A program made the translations under genes and the position numbers. Positions 1 to 13,600 of a stretch of DNA of 64,000 nucleotides are shown here, piece by piece (the stretch's first letter is position 1; every line of letters begins with the position of its first letter). The stretch is from Helicoverpa zea (Eukaryota > Arthropoda > Insecta > Lepidoptera > Noctuidae): positions 6,262,001 through 6,326,000 of the forward strand of contig NC_061471.1 of NCBI RefSeq assembly GCF_022581195.2, read 5' to 3'. The notes under the pieces were generated by a model. The model had not been told where the DNA came from, did not search any database, and was given only the letters and a program-made list of their open reading frames with translations.

Positions 1-3000
1 CAAGAATATAAAAAGCAGCCGCCTAGTCGCGGCCCGACGTGCGGGGAAAACGCTTGCCTGAATTAATAAGTACAACACGAAATTTGAATTTAATGAAACA
101 AGTTAGCAGCAAGCAGCTGAGCGTGTATCGATCCTACAACAAATGTACCGACGAATAATTCGCGCCGCCATCGCGCCCTACTGAGGTGTCGTTCAAATTT
201 ATGTTAATGCCAAACCAGGTACCTGCCTTCAAAAATGTTTACGTCTTTTTTAACTGCCATGAATATAATCTAAGCGGTACATTCAATACGCTTTGGCTCC
301 CTGTTATGAGTAGTTTTCCGACAATCAATCAAACATACTATGTACCTGGTATATTCGATCCACATTTCAACATATTGCGACAGCACTTGTCTCAGTAATA
401 AATGTCAGGTTAGATCTCCTTTGAATGGGTGTAATATATTGGGCCATCACTGTAAAGACATATTTGCTAACCGCAGACAAAGAAAATACTTCACAACTTA
501 TCCTAGAAATTCCTAAACAAATAAAAGACAATCTATGCCGTCCAAAAGAAAGCCTGACTTAAAACGATAACAAACAGTTGAGTCAAACGACTGTATAAAA
601 TGCTAGAAAATAGCATGTCGTAAAAAGAGTCTCGGTTTTAAGTTATAGCTCATAGCGTATGGACAAATTTTCTACTTATATTAGGGAGTGTCGAAAACTC
701 GTAAAATATAGTAGGTGTACCTAGTAGTAAAGCGGCCCACTATAAAACTGAAATGGGAAAATTACCATGGATTTGTTAACTGAATAATTCTGACAAATGA
801 CAGTTTTGTGGAATAAAATATTCGACGGGTACTTCTGAGAAGGGACTGTATCATTCGTGTTATTGATTTTGTTATTTTCACACTCTTATTGGCAACAATC
901 TGTGATTGGATCTGCATGGATACCAAAATACATTCGTAATTAAGTCGATCGATTGCACTCTCAAACCCCGATTTAACATAACATTACAACTGGATAACGT
1001 AACCACCTTCGCCAAGTATCGAGGACAAATCCTGATTGAGCTGCTTAAGCTCCACACTAAGTGCAAACTCACTCCGACCATGGAAACTCTCTCGGATCTC
1101 ATGCACTTGCTCTTGTGGTCACTCTGTACATAACCAAACCAAAATTGGAATATACAAAAATGATAAACCCACATACCACCGACACTATGGTACAGTTGGT
1201 AACCCTAGTATAAAACTAGAGCTATTTGTGTACAAATAGTGCTCCGCCGGCCGGCTGGCTCGACCCATCGACAGGCACTTTTACAACCGCTAGCGTGTTG
1301 CGGCTAATGCATAATTCAACAGCTATAATATCAGCTGTAGTCTCAGCTATGCGATTTATCGTCGCATCAAACGCGTTATCGCACAACGGAGACCACGCGA
1401 ATTGATCGTATCCCATGCTCCTTTATGATATATGAGTGGAATGGACGGAGTGCGGGCCAATTGTAAAACATATTTTATAGCTCGTAGTGATACTAACTAG
1501 CCGTCTTTATTTATAGCTTTGATGTGATTATTACTGTTGATGAGATATGGTTCGTAATTATCAATGTTGCTGTTTTGTTAGAACAGTTAAAAGTTGGTCC
1601 GTACTATGGAAAGAAAACCTCGTAACAATTAATAAGGGCAATGAATCATAAACAAATTGGCTGGCAATAGTCTGCAAAACAAACGTCATATATACGCCGA
1701 GAGTCGTGTTTAATTGACGCCGTCGTCTATGAAATTCCGTTTAAATTGGATGTTGTTCCGTTGGCCACCGATTCCGCTATCAAGGACCAACTTGCCGAAT
1801 GGCTGCCTCTGTAATGACTACTAACTAGCCAGGACGGTCGGGCGGCCGGCCGAATTCGGCCTCCGGGGCACGGGGGTACACTTTCGTTACCAATAGTGGA
1901 AAGGGCCGTAATTCGGTTTTGCGGTGGTCCCTCTTAGTACGTGCTCCAGAACTATTGTTTTGTTTATGCGACCGTAATTAGTGCTGTTTGTCATGTTACG
2001 TTAGCGGTTTTTGAAGTGTTTATTCAGACGTGATACTGGTCATTAATAATAATTTGTTTGCTTGAAAATATAGGTACACGTTGATACATAGTTCGTATTT
2101 TTGGGTCCATTTTGTAAATGTTTTATATTGAACTGCGGCAATAAATTTTTATGCATTGCTTTGGTGGATTTCGCTTAGAGCTGGTGCGGTCTAGACTAGT
2201 CTTAGGCTAAAATATACGGTTAGTATCTTTACTCTGGGGAAACCTCGGGTTTTCTGTATTTACTTAGAAATCTCGCCATATTTTCAAAGTAGTAGGTATT
2301 ACATAAGAATGACATTATCTCGTGATTTTGTTTATTATATTTTTATATCGATGCTGTAGCACTATGTCATCGATCGATACATATCGACTACGTAATGGAC
2401 TATCGAATACATTCAAACTAGTTAAACTAAAAATATTGTGAATGTCAGCCTATCAATGAACTACTACTTATCTAATATTTAATTTATTTACTAATTTAAT
2501 AGTAATTATTGTCATCAGTTTCATGACCAAAAAAATCTCTTTAATCGACCATACTTACCAAGAGACACTCCAGAATCCAGAAATCTTAATCCCCCGTTTT
2601 TGTGGTCTTGCGAACCTTACTCAAAATGCTGACGTTACATCGGCACCCATTGTTGACATCGCTGCATTATTCAATTGCTCCATAGTATATATTAGTCGAG
2701 AGGTTTCTGGTATGTAATAGTGAGCATTTACAAGTGATGGGGAGCCGCAGTAAACGTTCCTTGTCTCGTTAAGTGGGGGCGCCATCTTAGCAATCTATTG
2801 TGTAAGGCGCCTAGGAATATATGCAGAGATCGTGTTTGCTTGCACGTTATTTGGTTACAAAACTATTGGTTGACTGGTCTAGTGGTTGCAAAAGTAAAAC
2901 AACTTAGGACAAAATGAGCAAATTCGGTAATATGTTTAAAGTAATTTGAAAAAAAAAAAAAAACAATAACCAGAAATCTTTAAAATATAAGTGTTGGTTT

Positions 3001-4525
3001 TGGCACAGCCGCTTCTTGTAAAACACTGGTACTCAGCTGCATACGATTAGACTGTGAGCGTTTGGAAAAGGCTAGGCAAGCAGATGATGTAGGCATAGTG
3101 TCTACTGCGAGATATAATTTAATGCAGTAATCTAATTAAACAGTAAGTATAACTGAACAAGTACTACATTCAGTGACACTCAATTTTAAGTGCCGTTGCC
3201 GTAACTTATCACATAAGTATGATAATCACAGTATTTTACATACACATAGGTATATACATACTTTTTGGCTGAGAGGAATGCTCGGCAATGTCTTCTCGGA
3301 TTTTTAAATGTTCTAAACGAAAAAAAAGAACAGCAAATAGGAAATATTTATCCCGGTATTTGGAAGACGATACATAATAACCTCGGCGATTCATTCCCCC
3401 TTTGTACGCAATGTTCTGGCATCTACATAATGAGTATTGTCCTTTATTGTGCCTTCTGTAACTCTGTGTCTCCGTGTCATATGTTTGTCGGTTCTACGGC
3501 TTTTATTGTTCGTAACAGCTGTGCTTGTGATCTTTAGTGGTATATGAATAAATAGATAATGCAGGAAAGAAGAGATAGAATTGAGTCCTTCGCTATTATG
3601 ATGGACCTATTAGACCTATCGGTTGATGGCTGAGAAAGAAATATTTAATTATATTGCTTCTATATAAATTTTTAAATAAGGAATACCAAAATAAAAATAA
3701 ATACAAACTTTATTCAAATTTAATTTCGCTAAAATTCGCTAAGGCGAGCCAATGGCCTCACTGGAAAGAATGAGAAATTAAGCGGGTAATTTAAAAATGG
3801 AATGTGGGGGAATCAATGCAGCGGTGAACACAAATTGTATATTAAATCCCTAGTGATTCCATGAGACACCAATGTCTACTACAACTATAAAATATACGGC
3901 ATTGGTCATTTGCGAGCGTCTTCGGAAATCATCCATAGACACTCAATTGTGTTCTCTTTTTTAACAAATTTATTTTATTTATTATTTAACAAATATTTGA
4001 ATCGGAAAAAGACATTCTCAACAAGACTTTTGACGCGAATATACATATTTTAAATGGAGTCAATTCCTCGCAATTATTTTTTTCCTTGGCTGTATGATTT
4101 AGTTTCCTTTGCACAGTTTAGTCTGTGGCACCGATTTATATAACATCAAAAACAATCGAATGAATACTTCCCGCGCGCTTTGATCCCGCGCGTTTGTTCA
4201 TTTGTTTTTTTTTTTTTTTACTGAAAATGATGCGTAGATTATGCAATAGTAATTTCAACCTGTTTTACTTATTACAAGGATCGTAGCACCATAGAAATGG
4301 TCAGTTTCGTGGAGTTCTGATAACAATAAAATTACATGGAACTGTCGTGATCTGATGATGAAGCCGGAAGAGAGGCATGCGCATTCCTTGGAGTATCCGT
4401 ATTATAGCCGTGTATGGGCTTGTTAGAAAAGTCTTATAATGAACTTTGACCGCATTTATAAGCGCGTATTTTTCTTGTGTTTTCTAATTTATTGATTGAA
4501 CTAATGGTTATATTGTTTGTTGCAG
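1..4525 (+). other. Non-coding sequence upstream of the first recognised exon
   Basis: This is either the intron before window exon 1 or upstream flank. The reading frames show no Ig1-type sequence and no signal peptide that joins in phase to 4526. It contains short GC-rich patches at about 1243-1270 and 1835-1880, both including GGCCGGCC or a near match, and a short open stretch at about 1718-1812 that resembles nothing I know. One short repeat fragment lies at 3009-3080. There are A or T runs near 2950 and 4205. Confidence 0.6.
3009..3082 (+). repeat. Fragment of an RTE-like retroposon 3' end
   Basis: GCCGCTTCTTGTAAAACACT followed by GGTACTCAGCTGCATACG and GATTAGACTG matches, with changes, the 3' part of the copies at 25719-25835, 47300-47530 and 58364-58448. 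The copy is decayed, and no clear target-site duplication was found. Confidence 0.65.
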
Positions 4526-4636
4526 TGCCTCCTCATCAACTGATACTCTACGATAAATCCGGACGGGACGTGTCCGGAGTGGTTGGTCCTTTAGAAGAGG
4601 GCAATGAACTCGTCCTCGTGTGTGAGGTTAGAGGAG
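4526..4636 (+). CDS. Exon 1 in window: end of Ig1 linker and first half of Ig2
   Basis: The acceptor is ...TTGTTGCAG and the donor is GAG|GTAAGA. The exon enters with two bases of a split codon and leaves in phase 1. It encodes VPPHQLILYDKSGRDVSG, the usual linker after Sidestep Ig1, and then GNELVLVCEVRGG, which contains the B-strand cysteine of Ig2. Because it enters in the middle of the protein, earlier exons must exist. None with the expected Ig1 signature (first cysteine, Trp, Asp-x-Gly-x-Tyr-x-Cys) is visible in 1-4500. Confidence 0.92.
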
Positions 4637-7600
4637 GTAAGACTTAACACTATTATAATATTATTTTAACATAATCTATCTATCTATATAAATAAAAATG
4701 AATTGTTGTTCGTTAGTCTGATTAAAACTCGAGAACGGCTGGGCCGATTGAGCTGATTTTGGTTTTAAAATGTGTGTTGAGGTCCAGGGAAGGTTTGAAT
4801 GATACGAAGTTCGCGGGATCAGCTAGTTAGGAATAAAAGTACCTAGTAACATATTATTTGTGGGACCTACGTAGTATTAGTTCAAATTTGTCGGTTTTAT
4901 GTACATATGTTATTAGATTTCTTGGCAAAATAGTTTTGGCGCTCTAAAGTCAGCCACATTTGGCGCCTCTTATGGCTAGCAACCAATTTCGGAGAAGTAT
5001 TATTATTTAACAGTACCTACCTAACTGTCACTAAGTAGGAATACTATGAAACTTCATATTGACAAAGCAATAGGTTTTTGGGATCTTTCCATTACTTGCG
5101 AAAGCTCATTTCAGATATTTAAATATGTATTAGTTAGAAGTAATATCCTACAACATGTTAACTTAATTATTAGCTTTCGTTTAAAAGTAAGTCTTTAGCC
5201 TTCTATTTTTGTGCTATAAACCGATTAATATTTGATTTCTCGTAATACTTAAATGTATACTTATACATGGAATTTACCCAGAATTTTCCGAGACTACTCA
5301 AAGGAACGGCAACTTAAAGTCAATAAAAAGAAAGTTAATGTTTAAATCTGTTTTAATATTTTTTGCGCTACTCTGCGCTCATAGAAAAAATAAAAATGTT
5401 TTGTTTATTTTGGTTTTGGTGTGGTTTTGGTGCAGTGGCAAGAAATTCACCTATAGAATATTTATAATCTTACCTTTTTTGATGTTACTTACTTACATGT
5501 ACTAACTAAAAATACCTCCGAAATTGCATCAACTTTTTACATTTTATGGTCTTTTCATAAAAAGAGTATCCTGTGTTAGGTACTGAACTCGATTTTATTT
5601 TAGCCGAGTAAACAAGTAGGTATGCAAATTAAACATTAATCTGTTATTGATGTTTCCCCTGGGAAACGGGAACAAATATAATGACCACCATAAAATGCTT
5701 TGATACCCTAAGTTTTGCAACCAGAAATATCTACTGAACACCAGAAAAATAAAGTCTAAAAATGTAATAGTACCAGCTATTTTAGTCACGACTTCACTTT
5801 AAATTGTATTCGACCACCAAATTTAGTAAATGATCACCAACTCTTGACGACCAAATTAATGTATTATTTTTGCCTAAATAAGACACTGTGATTGCCATAA
5901 AATGTAGGCTTATTACCAAATAAAGTATTATGATGCCATATTAAGTTATGTGTCCGGCTTGCAATGCATGCGTGAGTGTCAGTATGACGAGTGACAGGGG
6001 AAAATGGAAGAAAATGACATATTGCGCCGACGCCAAGTAAAATTGGGAACAGGGCAGGAGAAAGAAGAAGAAGAATGTGTTTCTCAATACACTCTTATCG
6101 CACTGTTTAGAGGCATGCAATAGACAATTTTCCACGCTAGTGCAGGAAAAGGGTCCCCATAATGTTATTACATTCATTTTATCATGCCGAACTTATTTTT
6201 TTGGAGTCAGTTTACTTAAACAGGATAGCAAGATGTAAAAACTTTTTTGATGGTCATTTACTACTTTTGGTGATCATTTACTACTTTTGGTGATCATTTA
6301 CTACTTTTGGGATAACAATGATTTTTTTGGACTCATTTTGCTTAAATAGGATAGCAGAATTTAAAAACTTTGGTTATAATCTTACTTTAAAATGGTGGTT
6401 TAATTTTGGTGATCATTTACTATTTTTGGCTTACGCATGATTTATTTTGGAGTAATTTCACTTAAATAGGATAGCAAAGTGTTAAAACTTTGGTGATAGT
6501 TTTACATTAAAATGCGAGTTTCATTTTGGTGATCATTTACTATTTTTGTCTGCTGTTTGTTACTATATCTGGTGATCAGTTAAACATAAGCCCTGGGAAA
6601 CTCCTGAAAAAGTATCGGCCTTCTAATTTAAATTATTTATAAATCATAATGGATTACAAAGTGGGGAATGGATACAAAAAGTATGGGAATAAACGAAATG
6701 AAAAAAATATAAATGAATACAATATTTTTGACTGCGTAAGCATATTGAAAACTATTGCTTTTAGATAAAAATAAAACTTACTCTAAGCCAAAAATAAATG
6801 TTTTTTTTTTAATACCAGTCGTATTAAAGTCCAATAAATAATATTTATTTACAAAACTTTTTTACAAAAAAATTAAACCGACTTCCAAAAACACTAAAAA
6901 GCAAAAAAAAATTAATAATTTTAGGTGCATCGGCCTAGAAGTCGGTGTCTAATGGATGTTACTAAGTTAATTTTGCCATTAACCCAAACATTATGTAGCT
7001 GCTATCAACCATTAAGGAGTTCCCTAAACTGTACTGCACCTGCATCTCGGACCTTGCAGTGGCAGTCATTACTCATTTCGGTGTAAAGATCTTGTCAACA
7101 CTAATAAAATAAGCCCAAACACGAGGTAGTTAAGATGTGCCGTTTAGGAGTTCCCTCGATCCTCTGTCGTCTCCATCATCAGATCTGCCCTAAACCTCCA
7201 TAGTATTGTAGTCTCATCAGATAAACACATAAATATAAAGTTTGTACCCCATGCTCGCCTACAATTTTCAAGAGATGCCCTCGATTTCTCAGGGTTTCCA
7301 CCATCAGATCCTGATCTGATGACAATGGGACCAAATGACAAGCATACCCTTTCAAATAAAAAAAGAATTTTTGAAATCGGTCCAGGCGTCTTTGAGAAAT
7401 CGAGTAACAAACATAAAAAAAAAAAAAAAAAAAATACAGCCGAATTGAGAACCTCCTCCTTTTTTTTGAAGTCGGTTGAAAACTATGCACATTTTTATAT
7501 GAAAACCAAAACCTCAATAGAGCGAGAAATTTAATAAAAGTACGTAAAGTAAGTAAGAATCTCCATAACATAAATCATATGAATATTGTCCTGTCATTAC

Positions 7601-10600
7601 AAAAATTATGGTCAGGCAACAAACGTTAGGGTGTACCCAATTTTACAAATTAATATTAACCGTCCGTTATTTTAATAGGGTGGGGATTAATGAAGAATAA
7701 TGGGATACTGGCCACTTCCTTAATGTTTTTCTAATTATAGTACAATATATATTCATATTTTAATGGATACGCTTGGCTGTTTCTGGTAACAATATTAAGC
7801 ACTCGATAATTTTATGTAGCTGAATTAAAATTGTTAACATGCTTTAGAAGTAATAGAAACTTGTTTGACAAGATAAGCCAATTCTGATTATTAAATACCA
7901 TTATGAAACTGATATCTATAAATAAAAAAGTCACTAAGAAGCTAATTAACTACCAATCACGTTATGATTGGCAGACTCGACTACAAAGGGATCGAAAACA
8001 CAAATCTTTAAAGATCATTGGTACATACATAGACGCGATTATAGTGACGAAAATATTAGAAAGTTTAAAGAATGCATTCAAAATTTGACGTTTCATGACG
8101 TCTTTATGTGTTCCGATCCCAATAACGCATTTAATGAGTTCCATGACCTGGTACAAATTATTCTATGACTTATGTTTTCCCATTAATAAAGTAAAAGTTT
8201 CTGCCATTAAAAGACCAAAGTGGATAACAAAGGGACTCAAGAAATGTGCCAAACGGAAAAGGGACATGTTATGGGAATATCGAAAGTCACCCAACCTAGA
8301 GAACAAAAATAAACTAAAAACATACACGTATAGATTAAAACACATAGTCAAACAAACACAAAAAGCACAAAATAGTCATTTTATAGAGACTTCTGAAAAC
8401 AAAAGCAAAGCTACGTGGAGGATAATAAATAAAGAGAAAACAAACCACCCAAAAGAAGGAATAGACAGCATAACGATAGACAATAACATTATAAACAGAC
8501 CAGAACAAATAGCGAAATCATTCAATGACTATTTTATAAATCAAATTCAATCTGAGAATGACATTGACCACAATTTATTGACATTAAATACAAATTCTAA
8601 TTCAATATTCATGACACCCACAATCCCATTTGACATTATTAAAATAATTAACTCTCTCAAAAATACCAATAGTGCTGGTTATGATGACATAATCACTAAA
8701 GTTATTAAAGCTACAGCGACCACCATTGCACCGATACTAAGCCACATTATTAACAATTGTATTGAGAAAGGTGTATTTCCAGAACGACTAAAAACTTCAG
8801 TAATTAAACCCTTGTTCAAAAAAGGAGACAAGCGAGACCCAAGCAACTATAGACCTATAGCACTCATTCCTGTCTTTTCTAAAATTTTTGAAAAAATACT
8901 TCATAAAAATATATATTCCTTTCTTGAAACCAACAAAATCCTAACCAAAGAACAATACGGTTTCAGAAAAAATAAAAGTATTAACTCTGCTACATATGCG
9001 CTTGTTGAACACGTATTGACTAATATGGACAATAGAACTCCTGTTGTTGCATTATTTATGGATATGTCAAAGGACTTTGACCACGTTAGCCATTATTTAC
9101 TACTAAATAAGTTGGAAAAATATGGCATTAGAGGCAACATCTTGGAACTAATTAAATCGTATCTTACGAATCGGCAACAATTTGTATCTATAAATAAAAT
9201 CAACAATTTTACAAAAACAGAGATTACATATACTTCTGAACCTCGTACATGCTTATTCGGGGTACCACAGGGTGGCGTTCTTGCACCATTACTTTTCATA
9301 GTATATATTAATGACATGCCTAAAATTATTAATAATCCAAGTATATTATTTGCAGACGACAGCACGATATTATTTAAGAGTCAGAGTGATGAGACATTCG
9401 AAAAAGAGATAAACGATGATGTTAAAAACGTAATAAACTGGCTAATTGAAAATAATCTAAAAATTAATATAGAAAAAACAAATTTTATTTCATTTGAACA
9501 AAGAACCGGAAATAAAAAACTAGATGTTAGATATGGTAACAAAATTATTCGGGACACTGATCACACAAAATTCTTAGGCATCTGGATTGATAGAAACATG
9601 AACTGGAAAGTACATATTGAAAAAGTATGCAAAAAACTAAGCCAGTGTTCCTATAGTCTCTTTAATCTAAGAAAGGTTTCAAATCAGGCAACTCTTCTAA
9701 TGGCCTACCACGGATATGTGTCATCAACTCTGCGCTATGGTCTCATATTTTGGGGGAACTCACCTGACAGAGAAATGGCATTTAAAGCACAGAAAAAATG
9801 CATAAGAGCAATATGTGAGCAATATGTGTGGTATACAAAGCACCGATAGCTGTAAGCCACATTTTCAAAAACTTAAATTACTGACACTTCCATGTCTTTA
9901 TATATATGAAGTAACCAGCTTTGTTAAAGAAAATATACATCTTTATAGCCACCCAAAGAGCATACGCTGCAAAAATATGATATGTACAACACGCCACAAA
10001 AAGGCTCTACTTAGTAAAAATCTGTACCGAAGCATATTTTAAATATCGAAAATAAAGATTTATTCAAAAAACGTTTATATGAATTCTTAGTTACAAAATG
10101 CTATTACTCAATTAACGAATATCTAAATGACAGATACCAAACATAATAAATTTATTGTAACAAATTAATAATATTGACTTTGTATTAATAATGACAAATT
10201 AATTATATTGACTTTGAATTAATAATAACAAATTAATAATGATGACATAAAATGCATGTATTTGTACGCTTCAATGCAAGACATAGATGGACTAATATTA
10301 TAATGACATTGAACCACCTTTTTAAACATATGTTTACAAATAAAGATTTCATTTTCATTTTCATTTATTATCCTTACCTTTAGTTACATACCTAGCTAAA
10401 ATGAAAACCAAACCGTAGGTACATACCAAGCTTGCCGGGGCTGCGGGTTGTTCGAAAGAGATACCGCGGCCCTGGTACATAAAAGGCCTATGACGGAACA
10501 CGACGGTTTTTAGTCAGTAAGAGTCTGACACTCCCTCACCGCTGCTAACCCACAGCGGGAGGGGTCATTTGATGATTTTTGACGTCGGAAAAAAAAAAAA

Positions 10601-13600
10601 GGTACATACCAAGCTTAACAGCCATTAGGTCCGTACACCCACGTTCCGTTTTCCCAGATTTACGTTACTTTTAGTGTTAAAAACTATCTCATTCAACCTC
10701 AGACCTTGACTCCATTTCGATACGTGTCGAGCACGGAGCGTGTGTCACGCAGACAAGGGCGGATCCAGCTTCGGCACCAGGGGGGGGTCACAAAGTCGTG
10801 GTCAAGTCACAAAAAATATTATATTGTAGCGTATAGATCTGTTAATATTAAAAGTAGTATATAGTATAAATACAAAAAGCGCGATCGTAGCGAGCTCGAA
10901 ATTTTTACGAATGTGAAGAAAAGTGTTTTCATGTAGAAAATGGCCCGAGCAGAGTGAGCGCAATTTCTCGTATTTATACTACACACACGTGCCAAACAAA
11001 AAAGCGCGAGCGAAGCGAGCGCGAAAATTTTTGTTCAGGTCGAGGACTAAGGTTAAAAAAGTGTTTTTATGTAGAAAATGGTCCGAGCTGAGCGAACGCG
11101 ATTTCTTGGACAGAATCACAGACGTTAAATTGAAAAAGCGCGCGCGACGCGCCCGCGAAAATTTTTTTTCAGTTCGAGGACTAAAAGTAGATGAAAACGC
11201 TTTCTTGCTGTATAACAAATAGACAGCACAAATACAAGAAAGTGCGATCATAGCAAGCGCGAGAATTTTTTCAGGTTGAAGACTAAACGTTTGAAAAGTA
11301 TTGTGTACGTAGAAAAGGGCGCGTACGGTTTTTTTATTGCAGCAACAGTAAAACATTTTCTGTGAAAACTTCAATTGTCTTAAGTAAGGGTAATGGTAAG
11401 GGTTCATGAGATCAGGGCCGTCTCTAGCTCATGTAGCGCCTCGGTGCAATCATCACCCAAGCGCCACTTATGTATCTATTGAAAGATTTTGAGTAGTACA
11501 TACAATATGTACTACTCAAAATCAAAAGGAATATAAATAAGAACGTTCTAACGAAAGTCACTTTTTTGGTAGGTAAAGGACTTATAAAAATGTTTCCGAA
11601 TCATTGTAGGCTCAAACTGTTGGCCAGATTTAAGTTATGAAAGTCGAGACAGGACTACGTTATGGCGCGACGATGAGCGCGAGCGAAGCGAGCGCGCAAA
11701 TTTTTTTAATTTTGGGACACAAAAAGTTCATAAGTTTTAAAAAGCGCTGTAAAGTAACAAGCAGTCGGAAGCGCAAACTGTTTTGTTTTTGAGGACTCCA
11801 TTAATATTTTTTTTTGTTATATTTGACTTATGAAGTTATCAAAGCAAGGTATAAATGATATTGCGCGAGCGAAGCGAGCGCGAAATTTTTTGAACCTACG
11901 ACACAAAAGCACCTGATTAAATACATTGTAAAGCAACAAGTAGCCGCGAGCGCAGCGAGCGCGAACTTTTTTGAATTATTTGTTTGAAGACTCACAAATC
12001 AGACTGGGAATTACGTACAAATAAAAAGGAACCGTGATTAGAGAGAGTGCCATTTGTGTTCGTTGATTCGGTGCGTCATTAAAAATAATAAATAATCAGA
12101 AATACAGTACAGACATAGTCATTTACTCGCGAGCGTAGCGAGCTAGAATTTTTTCACTTAGTTGGAGGATGTTAAAAGTTAAAAATAATCAAAATGATCG
12201 ATCCAACAAAGCGAAGGCGACTTTTTTGTCAGTATCATGATACAATGTGGAACTTCCTTATCGAACGGGTGTAATTTCTTCGAAATTTCCTGGTGGTGGG
12301 GCGTCCCGCGGCGCCCCTGAGACCGAGGCGCCCGGGTTATTCGCACACCCTGCACCATAGGTTAAGACGGCCCTGCATGAGATACAGCATGTAATGTAGA
12401 CAACCCGGACAGCGGATTCTTAGTAACAGGATCCCGTTTCCTCCTTTTGGGTACGGATAAAGAGTAAATAAAGAATAGAGAGTGAGCGTTGCGAGCACGA
12501 ATTCTTCAGCAAAACTACTCTACCTGTAACTATGTAGGTATCTACCTATTCACTCGGATTAAAAATGATCTTATACTTATAACAAAAACTGAAAACATCG
12601 TGTTTAACCATTTCAATTATTGGTCCCCTTAGGTCCTGAACCTGGCCCAGGGGGGGGTCATGACCTTGTGACCTACCCCCTGGATCCGCCGTTGCACGCA
12701 GAACGTGTAAAAGCTTTTAAATAGTACTTATACCTTCTAGAGCAGGTACATTCGCTACTATATTATAGCATAATGTTAACTTTCAAGTAGGTAATTATTT
12801 CGTGTTATTTCAGTTAACCATATACCTACGTAACTTTCGTGGGTGTTATTCTAAAATAAGGATCGTTCCTTAGATATCATCTTACCCCATAAACGTAACG
12901 AACACCGTAATAAATAGTCAGCTATCATCATAAATATCTATGTAAAATCACACCACTTACCGTATTACAAACATAAAACTATCAAAGTAAGTACATGTTC
13001 ACAAATCACGACGGTATCAGTCAAGGAATAAGCATAAGTTCTACCCCAAGTGGTAGATGAGAAATTAAAGCGATTACTTTGATATATCGCTCTTAAACTT
13101 ACCGATAAGTCACTCTCTGAGAGATCGGCTCCAAATGGCACCCGGTGTAAAGTTATCCATCGCCTCAAGATACGCCAGTGGGGTGGGAGAATGGGCGGGA
13201 AATGGCGCCAAAACATTTTGCAAACTTTATATCAATTATCTTTGTGCCAATCTACGAGCTTTTTATTATATTGGGCCTATTTTAACAGATTAATAAGCGT
13301 TGAATTTGATTTGTCTTTACATTTTAATAATACTCAAAAGTAAATTAAAGCATTGACATAGAGTAAGTTATAGCTACCAATGTACGTACGCTGTCGTATA
13401 AATAACCAAAAAGATATATCTAGTCTTTCTCTGGCCAATCATCCAATAAAAACAGACACAAAAAACAAAATGAATAACATTCCCTTGCTAAACACTAAGG
13501 CTGACTTACACTTAGCTTCATTTTATTATTCGTATAAAAAGCGAAAAAGGACGGCGCAGTACTTGAGTAAATAAATAAAGTCTAACACAAACAAAGGGAG

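Larger units (their letters stand above)
10754..12694. mobile_element. Outer hAT-like non-autonomous DNA transposon
   Basis: The left terminus CAAGGGCGGATCCAG (10754-10768) and the reverse complement of the right terminus, CAACGGCGGATCCAG (12680-12694), match at 14 of 15 positions. Both sides are flanked by the 8-bp direct repeat CACGCAGA (10746-10753 and 12695-12702). TIRs beginning CA and 8-bp duplications are the marks of hAT elements. Subtracting the inner element and its duplication leaves about 970 bp. There is no transposase ORF. Subterminal sequence includes CCAGGGGGGGGTCA on the plus strand at both ends. Confidence 0.83.

Noticed and set aside
1..60. TATA-like ATATAAAAAG with G+C-rich sequence 30 bp downstream as a core promoter
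   Set aside because: It lies at the window edge with no transcript, initiator or coding evidence. Such AT words are frequent here.
1718..1812. Short open frame that could be an upstream exon
   Set aside because: It shows no signal peptide or Ig1 features and runs into TAA without a usable donor in the right phase.
5941..6177. Minus-strand frame of 78 codons
   Set aside because: It lies in the core of the composite repeat at 5640-6600. The sequence looks like a dispersed repeat and gives no recognisable protein.
7144..7571. Minus-strand frames of up to 130 codons
   Set aside because: They run through the CCGACTTC TIR element and its poly-A/T runs, a common moth repeat with no protein of its own.
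10923..11407. Arg/Lys- and Phe-rich frames on both strands
   Set aside because: They are translations of the repeated GCGAGCG motif and A/T runs inside hAT-like elements, not genes.
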